Positions 48,130-61,424 are shown, counted from the stretch's first letter. The stretch is 64,000 nt of DNA from Ailurus styani (GCA_002007465.1 LNAC01000348.1:1753178-1817177), one strand, 5' to 3'. Notes: a model not told the origin generated them from the sequence alone. A program made the numbers and translations.

Positions 48130-48485
48130 TATAGGATGATTTTATTCTTTTTTTTTTTGGCCTGTGCAACCCTAAGACTGGAGATGCCCCCATTGACCTA
48201 GGAAAGGCTCCTGGTGGAGAAGATTTGGAAGAAAGAGCAGAAGTTCAGTTTTATGAATGTTAAGTGTGAAGTGCCTATTTGAAATTTAACTGTAGGCATC
48301 AAACAGGCAGGCTGATAAAGTAGTAGGGAGTTTAGGAGAGATGTCTGGGTTGTATAATTTAGGACTGATTTGCACAAAGATGATAGGTAAAGCCATGAAA
48401 TCAGATAAGACTAGATCACTAAGGGAGTGACTACAAGTTGTAAAGGACCAAGGTCCAAAGTGGTGAGGCTCAAGACACTTTAAAG
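48130..48485 (+). repeat. Fragment of the old repeat also seen at 23935-25270
   Basis: 'cagaagttcagttttatgaa', 'gtgaagtgcctatttgaaat' and 'cactaagggagtgactacaa' correspond to a more 3' part of the same dispersed family. Family name not assigned. Confidence 0.5.
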
Positions 48486-49838
48486 CTAAAAGGTTAGGCA
48501 GAAAGGAAGCAAAAAAGGATACTTAGAAGAGTAATTCAGTGTGGTATCATTATCTCATTAACTAGATTGTGATACTATGGACATAACGTGAAATTTCTTG
48601 TGAGTTACATTTAGTAAATATTCATACAGCATAGATTTATCCCGGTAAACTAAGTTTTAGATACTAATAATACAATAGTATACTCTAAATATTCTGCCTC
48701 ACTGGAATTTAGAGGTTAATGCTATTCCTTAAAACAGCATTAAATTCCCTGATAATATGACAGTACTACAACAGTAATTCAGTTGAAAATTTTAAATGTT
48801 TAAGGCAGATCTGAAAGTTTATGGGAATAAGTATACCTCTTTACAAGCTGACTCTAAACTTGAAATAAAAATGAAGGTTAAAAAAAAGAACCTAGTTGAT
48901 CAGATAAACATGACTAAATATAAAGTCCCTTGAGCATAAAAAAAAGCTTCCCAATTTTATTATAGAAAACACAGAAATATGAATTATTAGTTACCTCAAA
49001 CTTTTGTTCTATTCTTAAATTAACCTATATTTTCAAAGAAAAGAAAAAAATAGTCAGCTAATATCAATAAAAGAATATCATCCTGTTGTACTTCAAAATT
49101 GTGGGACCTGCATGGAACTCAATATGCTATTGCTTATATATGTTTGCTTTAGTATAAAAGTGATCCTGCTTATTTTTCTATTAATGATTATAAATTTCCA
49201 ATCAACTTTCCATGTTTTCTTGTTCCATCTGCTATCACCATTCTGTAGCTATTCTAATTGTGCCACCTCCCAAAAAAACTTACACATTTTCAAGATTAGG
49301 TAACTAGTTCAGTATTCAAATTAATTTTTCAAAATCTACATATGTATGATGACTACTCAACAAATGTTGATCATATCTGGACTGAAGAACTGCTTTCTAT
49401 AATTTTTAAAATTTAGAATTTTAAAAAGATTCTCACATAATACAAGGAGAAGTCTTCAGAAGAAGTCTAATTTAACATTTATTTAAAATATTCACCTAGA
49501 ATATTAATTTTAGGTATTAAAGACATTCATACATTTTTGATATTCAAGCCTAAACCTTCCTACTTTATCTTCATAGGAGTCCAAGAGGGTAGAAATGGAA
49601 AAAGTAGTACTTCTTCCTCATGGGAGGTAGCTGATACACTTCTATAAACAATAAGCTTCTTATATTAAGACTTATGACATCCCTGTGAATGAAGTAGCTC
49701 ACAAGACTGGATGCCCTCTTTGATGAACCTACAATGCCCACACTTACTAAGCCATCAGCAGAGATAAACTAAGGATAGACTACAACCTACAATCAAAGTT
49801 ACGTTCCTGGAAGTAATCTAGATCCAAATAGAAAAGAG
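48486..49838. other. Intronic sequence without recognised feature
   Basis: No repeat or exon recognised. Confidence 0.4.
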
Positions 49839-49839
49839 A

Positions 49840-52512
49840 TGGTGGTCAAGCATTTAGAGAAAAATAGATTCCTAGAAATATACAGCACATCAAGTCTGAG
49901 TCATGAAGAAATAAAAATTCTAGACAGATTTGTAATTAGTAAGAAGATTGAATCAAAAACGTCCCAATGGAGTAAAAAGCCCAGGGCCAGAAAGCCTCAA
50001 TGGACAATTCTACAAAACAGTCAAAGAAAAATTAAACCAAACTTTTCCTCAAACCATTCTAAAAAAGTGAAATGAAAATATTTCCTTACTCATTTTGTGA
50101 AGCCAGCATTATCCTGGTAGCAAAATCAGACAAAGATACTATAGGAAAAGAAAACTATGGACCAATGTTCCTGATTAATATTGATGTGAACATCTTCAAC
50201 AAAATAATTGCAAACCAAATTCAGTGCATTAAAAGGACTACACACCATAACCAAGTGGGACATATTCCTGGAACACACAATGATTCAATGTACAAATCAT
50301 TCAATGCAATACACCATACTGACAAAGTGAAGGAAGTAATTTAGAGAAAGTATTTGACAAAATTCAACACCTTTTCATGGTAAAAACTCTCAACAAACTA
50401 GGAATAGAAGGAAACTCTCTCAACATATTAAAGACCATATATGAAAACCCTATAGCTAACATTATGCCCATTGGTGAAATCCAGAAAGATTTTCCTGTAA
50501 GATCAGAAAGGAAGGGCCACTGTCATTTCCATTCAGCATTACTGGAAGTCCTAGGCAAAGTAATTATGAAACAAATAAAAGGCATTCAAAAAAGAAGGAA
50601 GAAGTACAATTATGTGTTTGCAGAAGACATAATGTTACATGTAGAAAGCCCTAAAGATTTTGCCAAAAAAAAAAAGAAAGAAAAGGAAAAAAACCCTGTT
50701 AGAATTAATAATCATATTAAGCTAAGTTCTAGGATTAAAATCAACATACAAAAATCGATGAGTTTCTATACAATCACAATCCAGAAAGGAGATCTAAAAA
50801 ACAATCCCACTTATAATAGCTTCAAAAAGAATAAAATACACAGGAATAAACTTAACCAAACTGAAAACTATAAAACATTGCTGAAAAAAATAAAGATACA
50901 AACACATGAACTGACAGTCATGTTCATGGATTGGAAACTTAACACTGTCATAATTCTAATGCTATTGGATGCAATTGCTATTAAAATCCCAATGGTATTT
51001 TTGGCAGAAACAGAAAAACTATCCTAAAAATTGTATGTAATCTCTAGAACCCCAAATAGTCAAAGCAATCTTGAAAATGAGATACAAATTTGGAAGTCTC
51101 ATACTTTCTAAGTTCAAAAACATTTACAAAGCTACACTAAATAAAACAGTGTGGTACTGGCATGATAGCACAGAATAGAGGGCCCAGAAATAAACCTTCA
51201 TATATAATGATCAAATGATATTTGCAAGGATGCTAGTACCATGCAATGGGGAAAAAGGGGCAATCTCTTCAACAAATGGTGCTGGTAAAATTAAATATCC
51301 ATATGCAAAAGAATTAAGTTGAATCCTTACCTTTAAACATACACAAGAATGAACTCAAAATAGATTAAAGACCTACACATAGGGCTTAAAACCATAAAAC
51401 TTCTAGAAAGAAACAGGGGGGAAATCTTCATGACATTGGATTTGGGAATGATTTCTTGGATATGACATCAAAAACAAAGGTAAGAATAGCAAAAAATAGG
51501 CAAATGGGGCTATGTCAAATTTAAAATCATCTGTGCATCAAAGGAAATAATCAACAATGTGAAGGTCAACCTATAGAATGAGAGAAAAGATTTGTAAACA
51601 ATATATCTGATGGGGGTTAATATCCAGAATATTTAAAACCACAATTCAACAACATCAACAACAAATCACCTGACTTAAAAATGAGCAAAAGATTTGAATA
51701 GACATTTCTCCAAATAAGATATAAAAATGGCCAAGACACATATGAAAAGATGCCTGACATCACAAATCATTAGAGAAATGCAAAACAAAACTACAATGAC
51801 ATATCAGTCTATACCCATTAGGATGGACACTATCAATAAAACAAAATAACAGATATTGGCAAGGTGTGGAGAAATTAGAATCTTTATGTACTCTTTGTGA
51901 GAATATAAAATAGTGCAGCCACTATGGAAACAATATGGAGATTTCTCAAAAAATTAAAAACAGAGCTGCCATATAATCCAGAAGACCCACTTGTAGGTTT
52001 ATATCCAAAATAACTGAAAGCAGGTCTTGAAGAGATATTTGATACCTAGTTCACTACACCATTATTCACAACAGCCAAGAGGTAAAAGCAACTCAAGTGT
52101 TCATCAATAGACAAAGAAAATGTGCTATATGCATACAATGGAATTACTTATTCAGTATTTAAAAAGAAGGAAATCTTGCCACATGCTAAAACGTGGATGG
52201 ATCTTGAGGACACTATGCCAAGGAAAATAAGCCAGTCACAAAGAAAAATACCATATATTGTCACTTGTATGTGGGATCTAAAGTAATTAAATTCATAGAA
52301 AACGAAAGTAGAATGATGGCTGCTAGAGACTGAGGAAAGGGGAAATGAGGATTTGTTTAGTGGACATATAGCATTTCCCTTTTGGAAGATGAAAGAGTTC
52401 TAGATCTGTTACACAACAATGAGTACAACTAACTTACCGAACTGTACACTTAAAATATGGTTAAGATTATAAATTTATGTTATTTTTTTACCACAATCAA
52501 AAATTTTAAAAA
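49840..52512 (+). mobile_element. Older LINE-1, 5'-truncated, ORF2 to 3' UTR
   Basis: Enters in the ORF2 reverse transcriptase: the segments at 50072-50344 and 50377-51027 read as diverged RT and post-RT coding sequence. The usual FADD is changed to FAED ('tttgcagaagac' near 50617). Continues with 'caatggggaaaaaggggcaa' (near 51245) and 'tagtgcagccactatggaaa' (near 51914) to an A-rich end near 52500. Inactive; antisense to GPR158. Confidence 0.85.
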
Positions 52513-53260
52513 ATAATTTAGAGCAAAATGGTCTTTCTTCCTTGACAATGTGTACGTAAACTCTACAGATGATATTGCAAAACATAATTGGTAAGACATA
52601 TAATTCATTTCAACTCCTTGTGAATATAATTGCAAAACAAAACCTGGGCAGCTTGACAGTCATGAAGATTTTTTATGAAGATACTACTGAGCAATGCAAT
52701 GGCTAAAACGACAGCTAAACTTGGGTATGTTTGGCATTGAATGGAAATAATGTGTGTGCCTAAGGATCACATTTACATATAATTCTGAAGAAAAACTAAT
52801 TTGGACATGAAGGAGGAGGCAAAAATAAAATGCAAATACAATAATACTGATAATAATTCAAAATCCTCTAGAAATGGGTCTTCAAATACTTTTTTTAAAA
52901 CTTTTAGAATCTTCCTGAAATGCAAAACACTTTCTGGCTTCTCTAAACTGAACACCATGAACAGAATTTAACATTTTCTTCCTCAGTCAGAATCGTTACT
53001 TTGAACACTAGGTACACAATGATGCTGAGATACACTGATGCCCTCTGGAGCTACTGAAGCTTTATGGCTATTTTCTCATATACTAAATACCAAGACTGCT
53101 GAACTTTTTGAGTTCTTCTGCTTAGTATTTTTGTTCTTTCTTTTACCCTTCTTTATTTTGAACTAATAGTTGTCATATTTTAAATGTAAAACATTGATGT
53201 ACTATTAGAACTATCTTTTCCTTCTAATTTATAGTTATAATTGCCTGTATAGATGGAAAC
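52513..53260. other. Intronic sequence without recognised feature
   Basis: No repeat or exon recognised. Confidence 0.4.
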
Positions 53261-53887
53261 TAGATCACCAAGCATGAAAACAAAGAGTATACACAATAAT
53301 AAATAACAAGGTAAGAGTAATAAAATAAAGAGGGCAAGCAATGTGGCAGAGGCTCCTTCCCCAGAAGATCAGCAAGAACATCCAGCCAACACCAAGTTTA
53401 CTGAGCAATGAGAACTGCAAAGCTCTAACAATAGAAGAATACAGCACATGGAATTCATGGCTTTCCCCCCATGATTTCTTAGTCTTCAAAGTTCATTTTT
53501 AAAATATTCTTTATTTTTTTCTTTTTCTATTTTTTTGAATTTTTCTTCTTTCTTTTTTCAACCAACTTCTTATCAATTCCTTTTTAAAACTCTCTTAATT
53601 TTCATTTTTACAGCCATATTCTATCCCTTCATTGTATCTAACCTTATTTTTTTGTATACATATGTTTTTCTTTAAAATTTTGGGAGACAGTTTCTCCTAA
53701 CAGACCCAAATACACACAAAATCTAGTGTCTGGCTCTGTTCTAGTCACCAAAATGATAATATTCTATTTTTTTTTCTTTTTCTCCTGGATTCAGGTCTCT
53801 TCTAATTTGTTTAGTGTATATTTTTCTGGGGTCGTTGTTACCCTTTTAATATTTTGTTCTCTCATTCATATATTCTTCTTTGACAAA

Positions 53888-54765
53888 ATGACAAAACAGA
53901 AAAATTCACCTGAAAAAAAAGGACAGGAGGTGGTACCGACTGCCAGGGACCTAATCAACATGGACATTAGTAAGATGTCAGAACTAGAGTTCAGAACGAT
54001 GATTATAAAGATACCAGCTGGGTTTGAAAAAAGCATATAAGATCCTAGAGAATGCCTTTCTGGAGAAATAATATCTAACCAAGTTGGAATCAAAAAGGCT
54101 ATTAACGAGGAGCAATAAAAAATGGAGGCTCTAACTGCCAGATAAATGAGGCAGAAGAAAGAATTAGTGATAGAGAAGACCAAATGATGGAGAATAAAGA
54201 AACTGAGAAAAAGAGAGATAAACAACTACTGATCATGAGGGGAGAATTTGAGAGATAAGTGATACCATAAAGTGAAACAATATTAGAATAATTGGGATCC
54301 CAGAAGAAGAGAGACAGAAGCAGAAGGTATACTGGAGCAAATTATAGCAGAGAACTTCCCTAATCTGAAGAAGGAAACAGGCATCAAAATCCAGAAGGCA
54401 CAGAGAAGCCCCCTTACAATCAATACAAATAGGCCAATTCCCCAACATCTAATAGTAAAACTTACAAATCTGAGACAAGGAGAAAAATCCTGAAAGTAGC
54501 TCAGGACAAGAGCTCTGTACCCTACAATGCTAGAATCATTAGATTGGCAGCAGATCTATCCACAGAGACCTGGAAGGCCAGAAAGGACTGGCATGATATA
54601 TTCAGGGCACCAAACGAGAAAATTATGAAGCCAAGAATACTATATCCAGCTAGGCTGTAAGTGAAAATAGAAGGAGAGATAAAAAGCTTCCAGGACAAAC
54701 AGAAACTAAAAGAATTTGCGATCCCTAAACCAGCCCTACAAGAAATATTGAAAGGGGTCTTCTAA
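53888..54765 (+). pseudogene. L1 ORF1p remnant
   Basis: Starts MTKQKNSPEKKGQEV and carries MSELEFRTMIIKIPAGFEKS, then stops at 54040. Later, in other frames, the region near 54570-54765 keeps the ORF1p C-terminal signature (WKARKDWHDIF-like, and PALQEILKGVF before the terminal stop). ORF1p is the trimeric RNA chaperone of L1; this copy is broken. Confidence 0.8.
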
Positions 54766-54844
54766 GTAAAGAGAGAACCTAAAAGTAACATAGACCAGAA
54801 AGGAACAGAGACAATATATAGTAACAGTCACCTTTAAAGGCACA

Positions 54845-57800
54845 ATGGCACTAAATTCATATCTTTCAATATTTACCCTGAATGAAAATGGGCTAAATGC
54901 CCCAATCAAAAGACACAGGTATCAGTTTGGATAAAAAAGAAAGATCTATCAATATGCTGTCTGTAAGAGACTCACTTTAAACCCAAAGACACCTCCAGAT
55001 TTAAAGTGAGAGGGTGGAAAACCATTTACCATGCTAATGGACATCAAAAGAAAGCTGGGGTGGCTATCCTTATATCAGAAAAATTAGATTTTTAAACCAA
55101 AGACTATAATAAAGAGATGAAGAAGGATATTATATCATACTTAAAGGGTCTATCCAACAAGAAGATCTAATAATTGTAAATATTTATGCCCCTAAAACGG
55201 GAGCAGCCAATTATAAAAGCCAATTAATAACAAAATCAAAGAAACACATGGCCAATAATACAATAATAGTAGGGGACTTTAACATCCCCACTCACTGAAA
55301 TGGACAGATCATCTAAGCAAAAGATCAACAAGGAAATAAGGGCTTTAAATGACACACTGGACCAAATGGACTTCACAGACATATTCAGAACATTCTATCC
55401 CAAAGCAACAGAATACACATTCTTCTCCAGCGCACATAGAACATTCTCCAGAATAGATCACATCCTGGGTCACAAATCAGGTCTCAAGTGGTACCAAAAG
55501 ACTGGGATCATTCCTTGCATGTTTTGGAACCACAATGCTTTGAAACTAGAACTCAGTCATAAGAGGAAAGTTGGAAAGAATTCAAATACATGGAGGTTAA
55601 GGAGCATCTTACCAAAGATGCTTACCAAAGTATGAATGGGTCAACCAGGGAATTAAAGAAGAATTTTAAAAATTCATGGAAACAAATGAAAATGAAAACA
55701 CAACTCTTCAAAGTCTTTGGGACGCATCGAAGGCAGTCCTGAGAGGAAAGTATACAGCAGTGCAAGACTTTCTTAAGAAATAAGAAATGTCTCAAACACA
55801 ACCTAACCCTGTACATAAAGGAGCTGGAGAAAGTACAGTAAATAAAGCCAAAACCCAGTAGGAAAGAGAAATAATAAAAATCAGAGCAGAAATCAATGAA
55901 ATAGAAACCAAAAGAACAGCAGAACAGATCAACGGAACTAGGAACTTGTTCTTTGAAAGAATTAAAAAGATTGATAAATCCCTGGCCAGACCTATCAAAA
56001 AGGAAAGAGAAAGGACCAAAATTAATAAAATCATGAATGAAAAAGGAGAAATCACAACCAACACCAAAGAAATACAAACAATTATAAGAACATAGTATGA
56101 GCAACTATATGTCAGCAAATTAGACAATCTGGAAGAAAGGGATGGATGCTTAGAGATGTATAAACTACCAAAACTGAACCAGGAAGAAATAGAAAACCTG
56201 AACAAACCCATAACCAGTAAGGAAATTGAAGCAGTCACCAAAAATCTCCTCAAAAACAAGAGCCCAGGGCCAGGCGGCTTCCCAGGGGAATTCTACCAAA
56301 CATTTGAAGAAGAATTAATACCTCTTCTCCCAAAACTGTTCCAAAAACTAGAAATGGAAGGAAAACACCCAAACTCATTTTATGAGGCCAGCATTACCTT
56401 GATCCCAAAACCAGACAAAGACCCCATCAAAAAGAATAATTACAGACTAATATCCCTGACGACCATGGACACAAAAAATTCTCACAAAAATACTAGCCAA
56501 TAGGATCCAACACTACATTTAAAGGATTATTCACCATGACCAAGTGGGATTTATTCCTGGGCTGCAAGATTGATTCAACATTCACAAATCAATCAATGTG
56601 ATACAATACATTAATAAAAGAATAAGAACCATATGATATCCTCAATAGATGTAGAAAAAGTATTTGACAAAGTACAGCATCCTTTTTGATTAAAACTCTT
56701 TACAGTGTGGGAATAGAGGGTACATACCTCAATATCATAAAAGCCATCTATGAAAAACGCACAGCAAATATCATTCTCAATGGGGAAAAACTGAGAGATT
56801 TTCCCCTAAGGTCAGGAACACAGCAGGGATGTCCACTATCACCACTGCTATTCAACATAATACTAGAAACCCTAGCCTCAGCAATCAGACAACAAAAAGA
56901 AATAAAAGGCATCTGAATTGGAAAAGAAGATGTCAAACTCTCACTCTTTGCAGATGATAAGATACTTGATGTGGAAAACCCAAAAGACTCCACCCCAAAA
57001 CTGCTAGAACTCATACAGGAATTCAGTAAAGTGTTAGGATATAAAATCAATGCACAGAAATCAGTTGCATTTCTGTACACCAACAAGACAGAAGAAAGCA
57101 AAATTAAGGAGTCGATCCCACTTCCAATTGCACCCAAAAACGTAAGATACCTAGGAATAAACCTAACAAAAGAGGCAAAGAATCTGTATTCAGAAAACTA
57201 TATAATATTCATGAAAGAAACTGAGGAAGACACAAAGAAATGGAAATACATTCCATGCTCATGGATTGGAAGAACAAACATTGTGAAAATGTCTATGCTA
57301 CCTAGAGCAAGCTACACATATAATGCAATCCCTATCAAAATACCATCAACTTTTTTCAAAGACATGGAACAAATAATCCTAAAATTTGTATGGAACCAGA
57401 AGACCCCACATAGCCAGAGGAATGTTGAAAAAGAAAAGCAAAGCTGGAGGCACCACAATTCTGGAGTTCAAGCTCTATTACAAAGCCATAATCATCAAGA
57501 CAGTGTGGTACTGGCACAAAAACAGGCACAGAGATCAGTGGAACAGAACAGAAAACCCAGAAATGACCCTCAATTCTATGGGCAACTAATCTTTGACAAA
57601 ACAGGAAAGCATGTCCAATGGAAAAAAGACAGTCTCTTCAACAAATGGTGTTGGGAAAATGGACAACCACATGCAGAAGAATGAAACCGCACCATTTCCT
57701 CACACCACACACAAAAATAGACCCAAAATGGATGAGAGACCTAAATGTGAGACATGTATTCTTCAAAAATCTTGAGCAGAACATGAGCAGCAACCTCTTC

Positions 57801-58516
57801 GGCCTCAGTCACAGCAACTTCTTCCTAGATACATCCCCAAAGGCAAGGGAAGCAAGGGCAGAAAAGGAACTACTGGGACTTCACCAAGATCAAAAGCTTT
57901 TGCACAGCAAAGGAAACAGACAACAAAACCAAAAGACAACTGACAGAATGGGAAAAGATATTTGCAAATGACATATCAAATAAAGGGCTAGTATCCAAAA
58001 TCTATAAAGAACTTATCAAACTCAACACCCAGAGAACAAATAATCCAATCAAGAAATGGGCAGAAGACATGAATAGACATTTCTGCGAAGAAGACACCCA
58101 AATGGCCAACAGACACATGAAAAATTTCTCAACATCCCTCAGCATCAGGGAAGTACAAATTAAAACCACAGTGAGATACCACTTCACACCAGTCAGAATG
58201 GCTAAAATTAACAAGTCAGGAAACGACACATGTTGTCAAGGATGTGGGGAATGGGGAACCCTCCTACACTGTTGGTGGGAATGCAACCTGGTGCAGCCAC
58301 TCTGGAAAACAGAATGGAGGTCCCTCAAAAAGTTGAACATAGAGCTACCCTATGACCCAGCAATCGCACTACTGGGTATATACCCCAAAGATACAAAAGT
58401 AGTGATCCGGAGCAGCACATGCACTCCAGTGTTTATAGCAGCGTTGTCCACAATAGACAAACTACAGAAAGAGCCTAGATGTTCATCAACACATGAATGG
58501 ATAAAGAAGATGTGAG

Positions 58517-58572
<56 letters not shown>

Positions 58573-58710
58573 AATGGAATATTATGCAGCCAAGAAAAAA
58601 TGAAATCTTGCCATTTGCAATGACGTAGATGGAACTGGAAGGTATTATGCTAAGCGAAATAAGTCAGTCAGAGAAAGACAATTATCATATGATCTCACTG
58701 ATATGTGGAA
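54845..58710 (+). pseudogene. L1 ORF2p remnant with long open segments
   Basis: The endonuclease part has VGDFNIP near 55272 and DRSSKQKINKE. The RT part (56156-56916) carries KNKSPGPGGFPGEFYQTF, SITLIPKPDKD and [19 protein letters not shown], followed by LFADDKIL near 56945. The post-RT region at 56971-57684 is open for 237 codons (WIGRTNIVKMSMLPRA). The C-terminal zinc-knuckle-like region [18 protein letters not shown] is retained at 58069-58515. At least four frame breaks separate these pieces. Confidence 0.85.
58518..58570 (+). repeat. (CA)n microsatellite in L1
   Basis: About 26 CA units inside the last codons of ORF2, following 'gaagatgtgaga'. Read on the other strand it gives the meaningless repeated VC frame. 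Confidence 0.96.
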
Positions 58711-59029
58711 TTTCAGAAACAAGGTAGAGGGGAAGAGAGGAAAAAATGAAACAAGATGAAACTAGAGAGGGAGACAAACCATAAGAGACTCTTAATCTCA
58801 GAAAACAAACTGAGGGTTACTGGAGTGGAAGCAAGTGGGAGGGATGGGGTGGCTGGGTGATAGATACTGGGGAGGGTATGGGCAATGGTGAGCGCTGTGA
58901 GTTGTGTAAGACTGATGAATCACAGACCCATACCCTGAAACAAATAATATATTACATGTTAACCACAAAAAAATCTCAAAAAATCAAATCAAATCAATAA
59001 GTCTTTAAAAAAAGAATAAATAAGATAAT

Positions 59030-59242
59030 AGTTAATATTTTCTGAGTATTTACCATATCCAGGCACTATTCTAATGCCTGCACAAGTATTAACACATTTA
59101 ATTCTATATCAATTCTATTATTATCTCTATCTTAAAGGTGAAAAAAATCGAGACACAGACCAATAAAGTAGCATGCCCAAAGCCACATAGCTAGTAACTG
59201 ACAGCCTGGATTCAACCCCAGGTGTGTCGCTTCAGACAATGA
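59030..59242 (+). repeat. MIR, nearly complete
   Basis: 'tgagtatttaccatatccag', 'gcactattctaatgcctgca', 'gcccaaagccacatagctag', 'gacagcctggattcaacccc'. Confidence 0.82.
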
Positions 59243-60642
59243 CTACTCTCCACAAAATATGGGTACATAGTAGCATTCTATAAATAAGAATAGATGTTAC
59301 CACCTGGTCACTTTGGAATCTATCTTGATTGTTCTATGATGTATATTAATTTTTAAATATATGTATGTAAAACATATTTTAAGATATGCAGTTAATTCTT
59401 TTATCTGTTACAAGTTTTAAAAGCAAGGTTCCGCTTCCCGATGCAGAGTTCCTTAGCTCAGACCTTAGAAAATGAATCTTCATTTCAGGGCATATAAATG
59501 AAGTATCTCTTTTCTACCTGAATTCATGAAACAGAGGCCCCTGCAGGTCTCAGGAGAATCATGAGGCCAGTTCATAGATGCTTAATCCCAAACTAAACTC
59601 AGCAAGTACAGCAATGGAAACCGAGGACATTCATGGCAGTCTAGACTGTCACTTCTTTCTCTTTATTGGCAAAAATATGACTCTTCTCTGCTTGGACAGA
59701 AGAATTATCTAACTCCAGAAAGGATTTCCTGTTGTACTGAATTTGCTGAACCTTATTCAAAAAGCAGATGGCAACAACACAGAGGCACAAAGAAAGAGGC
59801 TTGATGCTGGCAAGATGCAGTAGTAACTGGGTCTTCCAGATTACTTTTAAAAGGCAGTAACTTTCCCCCCCCTTTTATTCTTTCTATGTAACTTGTGAAG
59901 AAATACTGTAAAATGTTGAATTCGTTAATTTGGGAGTGGGTTTGGGGAGATACAGTGGGTTAGTTATGCTAACATTCCTGTGGCTCTTCTCCATAACTAT
60001 TTGTAAGTTTATTAAAAGCAAAAGGAAAATACTCTAACTGAAGAAATCTAAAAGGCCTCCAAGCAATGATAGGGTACACATCACCCACATATTTTATCAA
60101 ACAATCTTCCAAGAAAACAAGAACTCATGAATAACAAATAATGCAGTATTTCACCAGGGTGAAAAGAACCGTGTTTTGTCTCTATTACTCATTAGTTGGC
60201 AGAATCTAGTTTAAAAGCATGATGAACAGGGGCAGGGAAGAGGGTGAGGATTGAGGGGATGTTTTACTTTATGATACTGTTAAAATTAAAAAGAAACTGT
60301 TTTCTATTATTAATTTTTGACATGCTTGTTGTATTCAGTAGAGCCAGCTCTCACAAAACAGAGCTAAAGGACAACATGCAGCATCTGATGCAGACACATT
60401 ACAAGACTACAAACTTCACACTGACACAGAGCGAGATGCTCTGTGGGGGCTGAAATTAATTCAAGGAAATGTCAGGATTATATCTCATTGAATGAACAAG
60501 TCCAGTTTTCCAGACCCTCCGAACAGAAAGCCCCAAAGGCTTGAGCAACACTGTTCTTAATATGCTCAACACTTGAAAAAAAATTAAACACTGCCCTTTC
60601 CTAAACCCCAAACTCACTATGAAGCACCTATGTTCTACCTTT
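59243..60642. other. Intronic sequence without recognised feature
   Basis: About 1.4 kb with no repeat family or exon recognised. Short chance frames only. Confidence 0.45.
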
Positions 60643-60659
60643 GACACCCTGTGTTTCTT

Positions 60660-60871
60660 TTTTTTTCTTTTTTTTTTTTTTAAAGATTTTATTTATTTAT
60701 TTCACAGAGGGAGAGAGATCACAAGGAGGCAGAGAGGCAGGCAGAGAGAGAGAGGGGGAAGCAGGCTCCCCGCTGAGCAGGGAGCCCGATGTGGGCCTCG
60801 ATCCCAGGACCCTGAGATCATGACCTGAGCCGAAAGCAGAGGCTTTAACCCACTGAGCCACCCAGGCGCCC
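60660..60871 (-). repeat. SINEC, antisense, young copy
   Basis: Poly-T tract, 'aaagattttatttatttatt', ending 'gagccacccaggcgcc'. Perfect 17-bp target duplication gacaccctgtgtttctt at 60643-60659 and 60872-60888. Confidence 0.97.
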
Positions 60872-60888
60872 GACACCCTGTGTTTCTT

Positions 60889-61420
60889 GTGGCCACATCT
60901 CATAACCACTGGGGGTTTTCTTTTCATTCTTTACTTAATTTAGCACTTGTTTGCTGAGCTTCATTGTATGCTATTTGCTTCAGTAACAAAGAAGAACAAA
61001 GTCATGGTCTAGTTCTCAGAGAGCACAACCCACAAGCACAAGAGCAAAATCAGAGTTGCTATACAGTGCTGTGCCCCATTCATGGCTAACGGGCCTCATA
61101 TACGTTTGGTTTTTCTGAGAAGTCAGTCCATCTTTAGGTATTTTTCTAGAATCATTTATTAAAATAGAAATTTCTGTACTAAGAATAAAAATTAATGAAA
61201 GAATATACATAATATTTCAATTTTGAAAAATCCGAAAACATGTAAAACTTTTATAAAGTACTTTTTAAGGATATATTCACAGGTGAAACTGAAGAAAAGA
61301 GTGACAATATAAAATTCAGGATAATGGTTAGCTTTTGTCAGGATGGGATGAGGGAGGAGTATACAGGGAGTTTCTTAGGTACTGGGAACGATCTATTTTT
61401 TAACCTGAATAATGGGAACA
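60889..61420. other. Intronic sequence without recognised feature
   Basis: Nothing recognised. Confidence 0.4.
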
Positions 61421-61424
61421 ATCT

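Larger units (their letters stand above)
53280..58995 (+). mobile_element. Long LINE-1, 5'-truncated, younger copy
   Basis: Starts within a carnivore L1 5' UTR that contains a T-rich stretch (53495-53600) and 'ttgggagacagtttctccta'. ORF1 (from 53888), ORF2 (from 54845) and a 3' UTR follow, ending in A-rich 'aaatcaaatcaaatcaataa'. ORF2 retains long open pieces (up to 237 codons), so it is less decayed than the other L1s, but stops and frameshifts remain. Left boundary uncertain by about 50 bp. Confidence 0.87.

Noticed and set aside
55622..56259. Minus-strand frames of 155-160 codons rich in Phe, Leu and Ser
   Set aside because: Antisense reading of A-rich L1 ORF2; such hydrophobic antisense frames recur at every L1 here.
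56971..57684. 237-codon frame as an independent gene
   Set aside because: It is the post-RT part of L1 ORF2, continuous in content with the neighbouring ORF2 pieces.
58350..58568. Minus-strand frame of repeated Val-Cys
   Set aside because: Translation of the (CA)n microsatellite plus antisense L1.
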